This document shows, piece after piece, positions 27,405-35,356 of a stretch of 64,000 nt of DNA; the stretch's first letter is position 1; each line of letters begins with the position of its first letter. The stretch is taken from the NCBI RefSeq assembly GCF_029958905.1, contig NZ_CP124613.1:1-64000 (forward strand). Reading direction: 5' to 3'. The translations under genes and the position numbers were made by a program. The notes beneath the pieces are model-generated. The model was not told the DNA's origin and ran no database searches. It saw nothing but the letters and a program-made list of their open reading frames with translations. The DNA is from Vibrio sp. YMD68. Lineage in GTDB: Bacteria; Pseudomonadota; Gammaproteobacteria; Enterobacterales; Vibrionaceae.

Positions 27405-27509
27405 CTTAGTGGTTTATTTCAGCCCGGATCTTTTGACTATTAAGCGAGGTCATAACCACGATTGAATGGTCAAAGGTAAACAAAGCAACTGAGGCATTGA
27501 AGTGGTTCT

Positions 27510-27947
27510 TTATTTTTTACCCTTCTGAACCTTTTTACCCTGTTGGACCAATATTTCATTCCACGCTGCACTGCCATCGCGCTTACGGACTTCATACTCA
27601 GAGCAGAACTGCGATATCGTCATGTTGTTGTCGCCCGTCGCCAATTTCAACGCTAACTCAACTTGTTGAAGTTTGCTTTGAAGACGGAGAATTTGACCCG
27701 CATTTGGGCTTTTTTCTTTCGCGTATTTTAAGGCTGCATGTTTGCGCTCTGCTGCGCCAGCTCGACGATCCGCTTCCCCTAGTAAAAATCTCAATTGCGC
27801 AACACTCTTGCCCTTTTTAAAAACAGGATCAATCAGTTCAACACAATCATCAAATGACGGATCTTCCGTGTATGGGTCAATTTTACGAGCTTGTTGACGC
27901 ATCCACTCTAGCGCTAGTTTTTCATCTGACATTCTTTCATCTGACAT
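27510..27947 (-). CDS. Small soluble protein of unknown function
   Basis: The 145-residue, highly charged, mostly helical protein (KYAKEKSPNAGQILRLQ and LQQVELALKLATG look like coiled-coil helices) ends in a lysine-rich tail. I do not recognise the family. The first 10 codons contain a tandem duplication: MSDER and MSDEK are encoded by copies of the same 15-bp unit, so two ATG starts (27947 and 27932) compete. Neither has a strong ribosome-binding site. A further 20-bp tandem duplication lies directly upstream. Confidence 0.6.
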   Translation of the reverse strand: MSDERMSDEKLALEWMRQQARKIDPYTEDPSFDDCVELIDPVFKKGKSVAQLRFLLGEADRRAGAAERKHAALKYAKEKSPNAGQILRLQSKLQQVELALKLATGDNNMTISQFCSEYEVRKRDGSAAWNEILVQQGKKVQKGKK

Positions 27948-27985
27948 AGTGAAATTTGTACCAATATAGTGAAATCTGTACCAAT
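27920..27985. repeat. Two adjacent tandem duplications over the start of the 27510-27947 gene
   Basis: TTTCATCTGACAT occurs at 27920-27932 and 27935-27947 (15-bp period), duplicating the start codon. ATAGTGAAATTTGTACCAAT (27946-27965) is repeated at 27966-27985 with one change (C for T). Confidence 0.9.
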
Positions 27986-28053
27986 AAAAGAGCCCTTATA
28001 CTATCGTTTAATCGCAAGCCACTGCAATCATAGATTAAAGGAAAACGGTTAGC

Positions 28054-28791
28054 CTATTCAACGGAGTAGATAGGCAGCTCGGAAGGTAAGCCCGCTTTGT
28101 TGGTGTAAATTCGAGAAAATGAAGACAACCCCGCCACTTTCACCGAGGCAAAACGCCCCCACTTGCTTGCATCGGCCAATAACCAGTTCTGTCGGCAATT
28201 GGACAGTATCGCTTTAGAGATTTCGGCTTCTGGCAGCTCATGTTCCATCGCCGAAAGGTTCGGGGTAATTGAGCCGCACCCGACAATTCCAATATCTGCT
28301 TCAAAGTCATCAAAAAATGCCAACACACTATGGCCGATGAGATCTTGATGATCACAACGTACCCGCCCGCCGGTGAGGTAAACCTCGATATTTGGGTTCG
28401 CCTCTAATATTCTTGCTACTTGCAGATTGTTGGTCACGACCCTCAATGCCTGAAAACCAATCAGAAATTCCGCGACGTAAGTGACCGACGTACCAATACC
28501 CATAATAATGGTCGACCCTTCCGGGATCTGGCGCGCCACTTCTTTGGCAATCGATCGTTTAATGTCCGATTCGACCTCACGACGAAACTGGTAAGTCGTA
28601 TTGGTTAAAATCGCGGGCAAGCTCAGCCCACCATGTACACGTCTCGCCAGCCCTTGTTCACACAATAGATTGACATCTCTTCTGATGGTTTGTGTGGTGA
28701 CGGCAAACATCGACGCAAGAGCGCCTATTTGCACATCGCTGTGTTGTTTCAAATAGCTCAGTATGTGTTGCTGGCGATCCGTCAGTTCCAT
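28054..28791 (-). CDS. DeoR/GlpR-family transcriptional repressor
   Basis: The 245-residue protein has an N-terminal DeoR helix-turn-helix (VQIGALASMFAVTTQTIRRDVNLL) and a C-terminal ribose-isomerase-like sensor domain (IIMGIGTSVTYVAEFL, VVTNNLQVA, YLTGGRV and DASKWG). Such repressors usually bind a phosphorylated sugar or glycerol phosphate. It follows the phosphodiesterase gene by 15 bases and so lies in the leftward unit of the TRAP/phosphodiesterase module, which makes it the obvious local regulator. AGGGAC precedes the start. The TTCATRTGAA palindromes between the divergent units are candidate operators. Confidence 0.92.
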   Translation of the reverse strand: MELTDRQQHILSYLKQHSDVQIGALASMFAVTTQTIRRDVNLLCEQGLARRVHGGLSLPAILTNTTYQFRREVESDIKRSIAKEVARQIPEGSTIIMGIGTSVTYVAEFLIGFQALRVVTNNLQVARILEANPNIEVYLTGGRVRCDHQDLIGHSVLAFFDDFEADIGIVGCGSITPNLSAMEHELPEAEISKAILSNCRQNWLLADASKWGRFASVKVAGLSSFSRIYTNKAGLPSELPIYSVE

Positions 28792-28806
28792 GATTTTTGT
28801 CCCTGA

Positions 28807-29511
28807 TTATAAGGCATCTGGGTGGTCGGTAATGATATTGGTCACACCCATATTGGTAAATGTTTGCGCTTTAGTGGGATCATTCAATGTCCAAATGTTC
28901 AGCTCATAATTCAGTGTCAATATCGACTGGGCCATCGCCTGGGTAAGAACATTTTGATCGACATGCACACTATACAAGTCCAGCGCTTGGATCTCTTGAA
29001 GGTAATCCGTTGAGGTTTCTTCGGTAATGTAGCCGCGTCTGACGTCAGGAATACGTCGTTGGCACTCTTTCAATGCGGATTTGGAAAAGCTGGAGATAAG
29101 CAGATTATGAAATGGAAAATTCACCGAATGGATAACATCAACCACTCTCTTGACCAAAGGTTCTACTTGTCTCTCATGGTGTATTTTTATCTCCAGATTC
29201 ATACTCACATTACGTTCAATGCAGGTTTTCAACGCTTCTTCCAGTGTAGGAATACGTTCATTAACAAACGAGCTACTGAACCAACTTCCGGCATCCAATT
29301 TTTTTAGCTGCTCAAGTGTGTGTTCTTCAACATTCCCTACACCGTTTGTACAGCGATCAAGCCCTTCATCATGAAATATAACAGGCACACCGTCTGCGGT
29401 AAGTTGCGTATCCAATTCTACCCATTGTATTCCGACGTCGGCAGCGACGTTGATTCCAGACAGTGTATTTTCTGGTGCGAGCGCCGCCGCTCCTCGATGA
29501 CCTACTATCAT
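28807..29511 (-). CDS. ugpQ: Glycerophosphodiester phosphodiesterase, cytoplasmic UgpQ type
   Basis: The 234-residue TIM-barrel enzyme hydrolyses glycerophosphodiesters to sn-glycerol 3-phosphate and an alcohol. The family signature is complete: GHRGAAALAPENTL (His, Arg and Glu of the active site), VELDTQLTADGVPVIFHDE with Glu, Asp and His, then EIKIH. There is no signal peptide, as in UgpQ and unlike GlpQ, so the substrate must be imported. ATG 29511 is chosen because GAGG lies seven bases before it. It is upstream of the DeoR-type repressor gene in one unit and divergent from a TRAP transporter. Confidence 0.92.
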   Translation of the reverse strand: MIVGHRGAAALAPENTLSGINVAADVGIQWVELDTQLTADGVPVIFHDEGLDRCTNGVGNVEEHTLEQLKKLDAGSWFSSSFVNERIPTLEEALKTCIERNVSMNLEIKIHHERQVEPLVKRVVDVIHSVNFPFHNLLISSFSKSALKECQRRIPDVRRGYITEETSTDYLQEIQALDLYSVHVDQNVLTQAMAQSILTLNYELNIWTLNDPTKAQTFTNMGVTNIITDHPDAL

Positions 29512-29525
29512 TTTCAACCTCAATA

Positions 29526-29662
29526 TTCATATGAAAACAAACCGGGTCATCTTACGCCTACCTTTTTCAATTTCAAGACAATAGAACGCATTAATCTTCG
29601 CCGAGTTCAATTCGTTAACAAGATCACAACATTCATGTGAATATTAATTTGTTCATATGAAC
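29526..29662. promoter_or_regulatory. Three TTCATRTGAA palindromes in the divergent ugpQ/dctP promoter region
   Basis: TTCATATGAA at 29526-29535, TTCATGTGAA at 29632-29641 and TTCATATGAA at 29652-29661 (extended to GTTCATATGAAC at 29651-29662). The last two are exactly 20 bases apart. The first sits just upstream of the ugpQ ribosome-binding site. They are the best candidates for operators of the adjacent DeoR-type repressor. Confidence 0.55.
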
Positions 29663-29786
29663 GTAACAGTGGATATTATATTGTACGCTCTCCAATGACA
29701 TAGATGCTCAAAATATACACAGGCACTCCTAACCGAGTGTGACCATAAAATGGACACCTTACTTCGTAAAATAGAGGGTTAAGATA

Positions 29787-30803
29787 ATGAAAAAGCTACT
29801 ACTGGGAACGGTATTGACGGCTGCAACGCTATTTGGATACGGCGTCACAGGAAGTGGATCGGCAATGGCCGCGTCACAAGATCCTGTCAATATCAATATG
29901 AGCTTGGTTTTTACTCAAAATGAGTTGCTGACCAAAGAGCTGATTAAAGTCACGGAAAAAATCCGCACCCGTACTGATGGCGGTGTGAACATCAAAGTGT
30001 TCCCAGGCGGACAGCTGCCCGTCTATAAAGATAATCTAGAGCAGGTTGTTAATGGCGCAGATTGGATTGCAGTCGAAGATTTAAGCTACCTTGGCGACTA
30101 TGTGCCAGATTTCGCAGCACTGGCTGGCCCAATGCTATACAACTCTTATGACGAATATCTCGCAATGATGAAAACCGATTTCGTTGCCGACCTCACACAA
30201 CAAGCAGAAGATAAAGGCATCAAGATTCTAAATGCCGACTACATGTTTGGCTTCCGCCACATGATCACCAACAAAGAAATTAAGAACTCTGCTGACATGA
30301 AAGGCATGCGTATTCGTGTACCTGGAAGTCAGTTATTTATCAGCACCTTATCTTCGATGGGTGCGTCACCGGCTTCTCTACCATTTCCTGAAACCTATGC
30401 AGGTGTCCAGCAAGGCGTCGTTGACGGGCTGGAAGGCTCTATCTTAACCATGTATTCAACCAAGATGTACGAAGTGGCGAAAAACATGTCTTTTACTAAG
30501 CACTTCCTCGGCACTGTTGGTTTGTACATCTCTCCAAAAGTGTGGGACAAGCTAACACCTGAGCAACAGACTATTGTGATGGAAGAGCTAGAAGCCGGTG
30601 CGGTTTCTAACACCAGCGAGTTAGTGAAGCTTGATGCGGAATACATGCAAAAGCTAGAAGATTTAGGTGTGACGTTTAACGAGGTCGATACCGCTGAGTT
30701 TGGCAAGCTAACGGCTGATGTTTACAACCAGTTCCCAGCATGGAGTGAAGGCATACACGCCACGATCAATGCTGAGCTGGAAAAAATCCGCGCGATGAAA
30801 TAG
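29787..30803 (+). CDS. dctP: TRAP transporter substrate-binding protein, DctP family
   Basis: The 338-residue periplasmic protein has a signal peptide (MKKLLLGTVLTAATLFGYGV..., cleavage near AMAA-SQ) and the DctP fold. The segment KGMRIRVPGSQLF holds the arginine that in DctP proteins usually binds the carboxylate of the ligand, and PFPETYAGVQQGVVDGLE is the typical hinge region. It hands substrate to the DctQM permease encoded next. The ligand is not known; a carboxylated or phosphorylated glycerol compound would fit the neighbours (inference). TAAG lies near the start. Confidence 0.92.
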   Translation: MKKLLLGTVLTAATLFGYGVTGSGSAMAASQDPVNINMSLVFTQNELLTKELIKVTEKIRTRTDGGVNIKVFPGGQLPVYKDNLEQVVNGADWIAVEDLSYLGDYVPDFAALAGPMLYNSYDEYLAMMKTDFVADLTQQAEDKGIKILNADYMFGFRHMITNKEIKNSADMKGMRIRVPGSQLFISTLSSMGASPASLPFPETYAGVQQGVVDGLEGSILTMYSTKMYEVAKNMSFTKHFLGTVGLYISPKVWDKLTPEQQTIVMEELEAGAVSNTSELVKLDAEYMQKLEDLGVTFNEVDTAEFGKLTADVYNQFPAWSEGIHATINAELEKIRAMK

Positions 30804-30840
30804 CCACTTTTAGATGAACTCGTCCCTTTGGGATGAAACC

Positions 30841-30876
30841 GTTACTTTCGATAAATTAGTTACTTTCGATAAAACA
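30841..30876. repeat. 18-bp tandem repeat between dctP and dctQ
   Basis: GTTACTTTCGATAAATTA (30841-30858) is followed by GTTACTTTCGATAAAACA (30859-30876); degenerate copies (GATGAACTCGTCCCTTTGG before, GTTCCTTTTGG after) flank them. The array fills most of the 158-base spacer between dctP and dctQ. Confidence 0.8.
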
Positions 30877-30961
30877 GTTCCTTTTGGAGCCCGTCAACGC
30901 CTCTGCGCATTTATAGCAGGGGCGTACCTCTTCGGTTCTGCGCTTGCTTTTTGGAGTCAAC

Positions 30962-31438
30962 ATGCGTTTTTTAGCAAACTTTGAAGAAATCTTAGCCTCT
31001 GCGGCCATTTCCGTGACCGTCTTAATGGTCATCATTAACGTGTTTCTGCGTTATGGTTTCGGTTTTGTTGTTCCTTGGAGTGAAGAGCTCTCGGTGATTT
31101 GCTTTATCTGGGCCGTCTACTTCGGTATCAGCTCATGTTATAAACATAAACTTCATATGGGTGTTGATGTCATCATGACTTTATTGCCCGCTAAAATGAA
31201 ACGCCCTTTTCGTTTAGTCATCTCTGTGTTTTTGCTCATACTCAACGTCATCATGGCCTATCTCAGTTTTGACTACACCATGCTTTCCACGAAAGTCACC
31301 CCTGTCATGGGCATCTCTTATTTCCCTATTAATGGCGTGCTGATCCTCTGCTTTTCTCTTATGGCGATACATACCCTGAGATTTATCAAAGACGATTTAA
31401 CACATTCAACTAACGATTCGTCAGCCAATACTCATTAG
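30962..31438 (+). CDS. dctQ: TRAP transporter small permease, DctQ family
   Basis: The 158-residue inner-membrane protein has four helices and the DctQ signature WSEELSVICFIWAVYFG around residue 45. It forms the small membrane subunit of a TRAP transporter with the large subunit encoded next. ATG 30962 has GGAG six bases upstream. The spacer from dctP carries 18-bp repeats, which may separate expression of binding protein and permease. Confidence 0.9.
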   Translation: MRFLANFEEILASAAISVTVLMVIINVFLRYGFGFVVPWSEELSVICFIWAVYFGISSCYKHKLHMGVDVIMTLLPAKMKRPFRLVISVFLLILNVIMAYLSFDYTMLSTKVTPVMGISYFPINGVLILCFSLMAIHTLRFIKDDLTHSTNDSSANTH

Positions 31439-31447
31439 GTGATCAAA

Positions 31448-32740
31448 GTGGACATTTATCTACCAATTATTCTTCTGTTTATCCTTTTTCTGCTTAATGT
31501 ACCCATTGCCTTCTCATTGATCGCGTCAGCATTGGGGTACTTTCTATTTATCAATACCTCTATTCCGGTCAGTCTTGTGATGCAACGGTTTATTTCCTCT
31601 GCATCCTCATTCCCTTTGCTGGCGATACCCTTTTTTATCATGGTGGGCTCCATCATGAATTACGCAGGCATCAGTCGAAGTCTGCTTTCCTTTGCTGACT
31701 CTATGATTGGGCATAAAACAGGAGGGCTAGCACACGTTAACGTTTTGCTTAGTACCTTAATGGGCGGGATTTCAGGCTCTGCTAATGCCGACGCAGCAAT
31801 GCAATCTAAAATCCTGGCACCCGAAATGACCAAACGGGGTTATGACTTACCCTTTACGGCAGCGGTCACAGCGGCGTCTTCCAGTATCAGCCCAGTCATT
31901 CCACCAGGCATTAACCTGATTATTTTTGCCTTACTGGCAAATGTGTCTGTGCATTCTATGTTCATTGCCGGCTACGTTCCGGCCCTGCTTATGGCACTGG
32001 CTCTGATGACGACCATAGCCTTTATTTCTAAAAAACGTGGCTACAAGCCATCGCGTTCTGTTCCAGCTTCAGCGAAAGAAAGGTTCCACTATTTCGCGAA
32101 AGCCATACCCGCATTGCTTATTCCATTTGGCATTATTCTCGGCATGCGTTTTGGCCTGTTTACCCCAACCGAGGCGGGCGCCATCGCCGTCTTGCTTTGT
32201 ACTCTCATCGGTGCGCTTATCTATCGTGAGCTTAAGCTTCATCACTTCAAATTGATCCTGAGAGAAACGATTCAAGGCACCAGCGCGGTTATGTTTATCA
32301 TTATCGGTGCCATGGTATTTGGCTATTACATGACGCTTGAACAAATTCCACAAAACGTGGCATCTGCACTCATTCAGCTGACCGACAGCAAACTGATTCT
32401 GCTTCTCCTCATCAACTTACTGCTCTTGGTGGTGGGTATGTTTATCGAAGGTGGGGCAGCAATGATCATACTTACCCCTCTCCTACTTCCAGCTGTGCTT
32501 AATTTAGGTGTGAACCCAGTACACTTCGGCGTTATCGTCATCGTGAACATCATGATAGGCGGGGTAACGCCACCATTCGGTTCGATGATGTTCACCGTAT
32601 GTTCCATATTAAAAGTGAAAATCATCGACTTTGTACGCGAGGTAGCACCCCTGCTGCTTGCCTTGTTAGCGGTATTGATGATCCTGACCTATTCGGAAGG
32701 GTTAGTCATGTTCTTGCCGAACTTACTATCAAAGTATTAA
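31448..32740 (+). CDS. dctM: TRAP transporter large permease, DctM family
   Basis: The 430-residue inner-membrane protein has about 12 helices and DctM landmarks: the start LPIILLFILFLLNVPIAFSL, the GGISGSANADAAMQSK loop, SSISPVIPPGINLI and GGVTPPFGSMMFT. It drives sodium-dependent solute uptake with DctQ and DctP. The GTG at 31448 has AGGTGAT six bases upstream; another GTG at 31439 directly after the dctQ stop would add three residues. Confidence 0.93.
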   Translation: MDIYLPIILLFILFLLNVPIAFSLIASALGYFLFINTSIPVSLVMQRFISSASSFPLLAIPFFIMVGSIMNYAGISRSLLSFADSMIGHKTGGLAHVNVLLSTLMGGISGSANADAAMQSKILAPEMTKRGYDLPFTAAVTAASSSISPVIPPGINLIIFALLANVSVHSMFIAGYVPALLMALALMTTIAFISKKRGYKPSRSVPASAKERFHYFAKAIPALLIPFGIILGMRFGLFTPTEAGAIAVLLCTLIGALIYRELKLHHFKLILRETIQGTSAVMFIIIGAMVFGYYMTLEQIPQNVASALIQLTDSKLILLLLINLLLLVVGMFIEGGAAMIILTPLLLPAVLNLGVNPVHFGVIVIVNIMIGGVTPPFGSMMFTVCSILKVKIIDFVREVAPLLLALLAVLMILTYSEGLVMFLPNLLSKY

Positions 32741-32750
32741 GGACCCATTT

Positions 32751-33545
32751 ATGAAATCAGTACCAAACCAATTACACTCTAACTGGGCCGGCGTTGACTG
32801 GGTGCTAACCGATGTGGACGACACCCTAACCTGGCAAGGGAAACTGCCGCCAGAAACACTGGTAGCACTCAACGATTTACAGCAAGCGGGCATTAAAGTG
32901 ATTGCGGTGACCGGTGCTTGTGCAGGATGGTGTGATCATATTGCTCAGCTTTGGCCAGTGGATGCCGTGTTAGGTGAAAATGGCGCGTTTATTATGGAAA
33001 AACAATCAAGCTATCTCACTTTGCGATCAGATGATGGGCTTGAAACACTTAAGGAGAGTCAGGCTCGATTAAAAAGCCAGGTCCTTGAGATATTAAAAAA
33101 CTACCCTGATCTGAGTCTGACGCACGATCAATCCTACCGCCTTTGTGAAGTGTCTATCGATATCGGTCAAAATCGACCGAAGCTGGGCAGTGATATTACC
33201 GACGATATTATCGCCAAAATTCATGCGTTAGGCGCGCATGCTACCGCGAGTTCTATTCATATCAACGCCTGGTATGGGCAACATTCAAAAATGCAGACGT
33301 CGATGGCATTTCTTAAAGATAAGGGCTTATCGGAAAAAGAGATTTTTAGTCGTTGTTGCTACGTCGGTGATTCGCTCAATGATCAACAGATGTTTGCCAC
33401 TCTTCCTAAAAGTGCAGGGGTTCAGAATATCAGCCACTACTGGGACAAGCTCTCTGCCAAACCCTCTGTTGTGATCGATAGACCCGGTGGGTACGGGTTT
33501 GCAGAATTTGCCAGACAATTACTCGCTCTAAAAAGTACGACTTAA
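32751..33545 (+). CDS. HAD-IIB family phosphatase
   Basis: The 264-residue cytoplasmic protein has the HAD motifs LTDVDDTLT (nucleophile Asp21, acid Asp23), VTGACAG, a C2 cap and YVGDSLNDQQMF as motif IV. The GENGAFI stretch places it with type IIB phosphatases such as mannosyl-phosphoglycerate and sucrose-phosphate phosphatases. It starts 10 bases after dctM with AAGGA, so it is the last gene of the TRAP operon. I infer that it dephosphorylates an imported or derived phosphorylated compound. Confidence 0.85.
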   Translation: MKSVPNQLHSNWAGVDWVLTDVDDTLTWQGKLPPETLVALNDLQQAGIKVIAVTGACAGWCDHIAQLWPVDAVLGENGAFIMEKQSSYLTLRSDDGLETLKESQARLKSQVLEILKNYPDLSLTHDQSYRLCEVSIDIGQNRPKLGSDITDDIIAKIHALGAHATASSIHINAWYGQHSKMQTSMAFLKDKGLSEKEIFSRCCYVGDSLNDQQMFATLPKSAGVQNISHYWDKLSAKPSVVIDRPGGYGFAEFARQLLALKSTT

Positions 33546-33615
33546 TATGACCCAAACCTCTTTTTAATCAAAGTAGTCGCACGTTTTTTGTCTTATTCAT
33601 AGCACATATCGCCAA

Positions 33616-34461
33616 TTATATGTGGCGTATTTCTATGCTACTTGGGAGTTTAAATTTTTGCTCGACTAATGATTCAATTATCTGACCGAGTTCATCAGGA
33701 CAATGATAAGCGGTAACCGATTTTTGTAACGTTAAGGTTTTCAGTTCATGCTGAGTCTGTTCTAGTATGTTTTTCACTTCAATGTAGCTGCTTTTACTCT
33801 TGGCCGCCAAATGGCATTGGTTCGGTGTGACTCGTTTGCGTTCAATCGCCCCCGTCAATTTTTTATCACAATGACATTTGGATTGACTGCTCACTAAACC
33901 ACAACTTTGGTGAGTAAACTGTACAACTTTGATTCTTGCGCGAGATAATTGTTTGCGAAAATTCTCTTTAGAAATCGCTAAAGCGCTGCTCGCTTCCTCA
34001 TGATCTAACTCCAAAATATCGCCAAGTATGTAGGCCATTCTATGAGCGGGATTTAAACACAGTAACATCCCCATAGTGCATGAAATACGCAATTCGTTAA
34101 GGAGAACTTGGTAATCAGGGTTGTCTTGTAACCCCGTAGGGTGTTGCAGATCCTGTTCCAAATCCATCTTATAAAGATCGAAGGTTAAACCTGGATCTTT
34201 ATTCGTAATCTTCTTTTCTGAGATCAAATGGTTGGCAGCAATTCGATATACCCAAGTATTGAATTTACTATCGAACCTAAAAGAACTGAGCTTGGTAATC
34301 ACTTTAATTAGTATATCTTGCGTTGCGTCTTTCGCGTCATCTGGGTCGGCCAACATTCTCAATGATAAATGGTAGATATTGTCCTGTATAGCCGCAGCAA
34401 TACTTTCCAACGCTGTTTTGCTCCCATTAACCGCCTCTGTCACCAATTTCTCAATTTCCAT
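33616..34461 (-). CDS. ECF-type sigma-70 factor with cysteine-rich C-terminal extension
   Basis: The 281-residue protein has region 2 (DPDDAKDATQDILIKVITKL, FNTWVYRIAANHL) and region 4 (LDHEEASSALAISKENFRKQLSRAR). About 95 extra residues follow, beginning with CGLVSSQSKCHCDKKL, a cysteine cluster that occurs in a subgroup of ECF factors and may bind metal. No anti-sigma gene is adjacent. The upstream gene on the same strand (62-base gap) encodes an exported NTF2-like protein; in ECF41-like factors an NTF2-like domain is fused to the sigma factor, so the two may work together. AAGGA precedes the start. Confidence 0.85.
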   Translation of the reverse strand: MEIEKLVTEAVNGSKTALESIAAAIQDNIYHLSLRMLADPDDAKDATQDILIKVITKLSSFRFDSKFNTWVYRIAANHLISEKKITNKDPGLTFDLYKMDLEQDLQHPTGLQDNPDYQVLLNELRISCTMGMLLCLNPAHRMAYILGDILELDHEEASSALAISKENFRKQLSRARIKVVQFTHQSCGLVSSQSKCHCDKKLTGAIERKRVTPNQCHLAAKSKSSYIEVKNILEQTQHELKTLTLQKSVTAYHCPDELGQIIESLVEQKFKLPSSIEIRHI

Positions 34462-34475
34462 TCTATTTCCTTAAA

Positions 34476-34499
34476 ATGTGCGCCAGTTAGGACGCACAT
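34476..34499 (-). repeat. Inverted repeat between the NTF2-like and sigma-factor genes
   Basis: ATGTGCG and CGCACAT form a 7-bp stem with a 10-base loop in the 62-base spacer. It could modulate read-through or mRNA stability. Confidence 0.4.
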
Positions 34500-34523
34500 G
34501 AATGATGAAGTCCCCGTAAACTA

Positions 34524-35021
34524 CTAATCCATTAACGCTTGGCCGTTTGGGTTGTCTAACACAATTAACCATTGACCGTTAGCTTGCTTTCGAAGCACTG
34601 CCACTGACAAACCTGTTTCTTTAATTTGAGTGTCGTCTGGCGCAGTCCCATACATTACCCACGGTGCGATATGCAGGGCGATATCATTGACAATGTATAC
34701 CTCATGGCCATTTGGATAGTCAAATTGAGGATTAATTAGAAAAGCACCTTCGAACATCTCTTTTAATAATTTAGGATCAGATATTGGTGTCCCTGGTTCA
34801 AATACCACTGCGCCACCGTCTTCATAACTGTTTAACACACCCGTTATGTCCTTTTTATGAAATGACGATGTCATTGTTGCAACAGTATTTAGTACTTTGT
34901 TTTGTTCAGAATTCATTGTGTTTTCCTTGTTCATTACAGCCCATGAAATATTCGTTAAACTCGCCGTTAGTAGACAAAATAACGATGCTTTAAAAAAACT
35001 TTTTGGCACACTGTTTCGCAT
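34524..35021 (-). CDS. Exported NTF2-like (SnoaL/DUF4440) protein
   Basis: The 165-residue protein has a signal peptide (MRNSVPKSFFKASLFCLLTA, cleavage near SWA-VM) followed by an NTF2-like cone fold: TMTSSFHKKDITGVLNSYED, EPGTPISDPKLLKEMFEG and WLIVLDNPNG are typical of the YybH/SnoaL-like group. These folds bind small hydrophobic ligands or have hydrolase or isomerase activity; no catalytic pair is clear. GAGGAAAAAT precedes the start. It is followed by the sigma-factor gene on the same strand, suggesting co-expression. Confidence 0.8.
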   Translation of the reverse strand: MRNSVPKSFFKASLFCLLTASLTNISWAVMNKENTMNSEQNKVLNTVATMTSSFHKKDITGVLNSYEDGGAVVFEPGTPISDPKLLKEMFEGAFLINPQFDYPNGHEVYIVNDIALHIAPWVMYGTAPDDTQIKETGLSVAVLRKQANGQWLIVLDNPNGQALMD

Positions 35022-35356
35022 ATTTTTCCTCGTATCTAGGTAAAAGTACGTGATTTAATTCAGGTACATATAGTTAGACGGTTGCGCGTGGAAGGGTGTG
35101 ACAATTTATTTGAAGTTTTTTAAATCATGCATAGGGCAAAGCGAGTCATGGATTGCTACTCTTTGTTGAACAATGAGAGATGAGAGATGAGAGATGAGAT
35201 GCGGGAGTGAAAAACGATCTGTCCTCAACACTCAAGATAAAATGGCGTTCGAGCACTGAGATAACATAGATTGCTAAACACTACCCAAATATTGAAATAG
35301 AGTTTTTTTATTTTTCGTTAACTGTATTTTCTTGCGTTATAGAGTTTAAATAAAAC
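35022..35356. other. Intergenic region with a 7-bp tandem repeat (35173-35200)
   Basis: ATGAGAG is repeated three times (35173-35193), followed by ATGAGAT. T-rich stretches near 35305-35325 may terminate modC transcription. No gene was seen. Confidence 0.6.
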
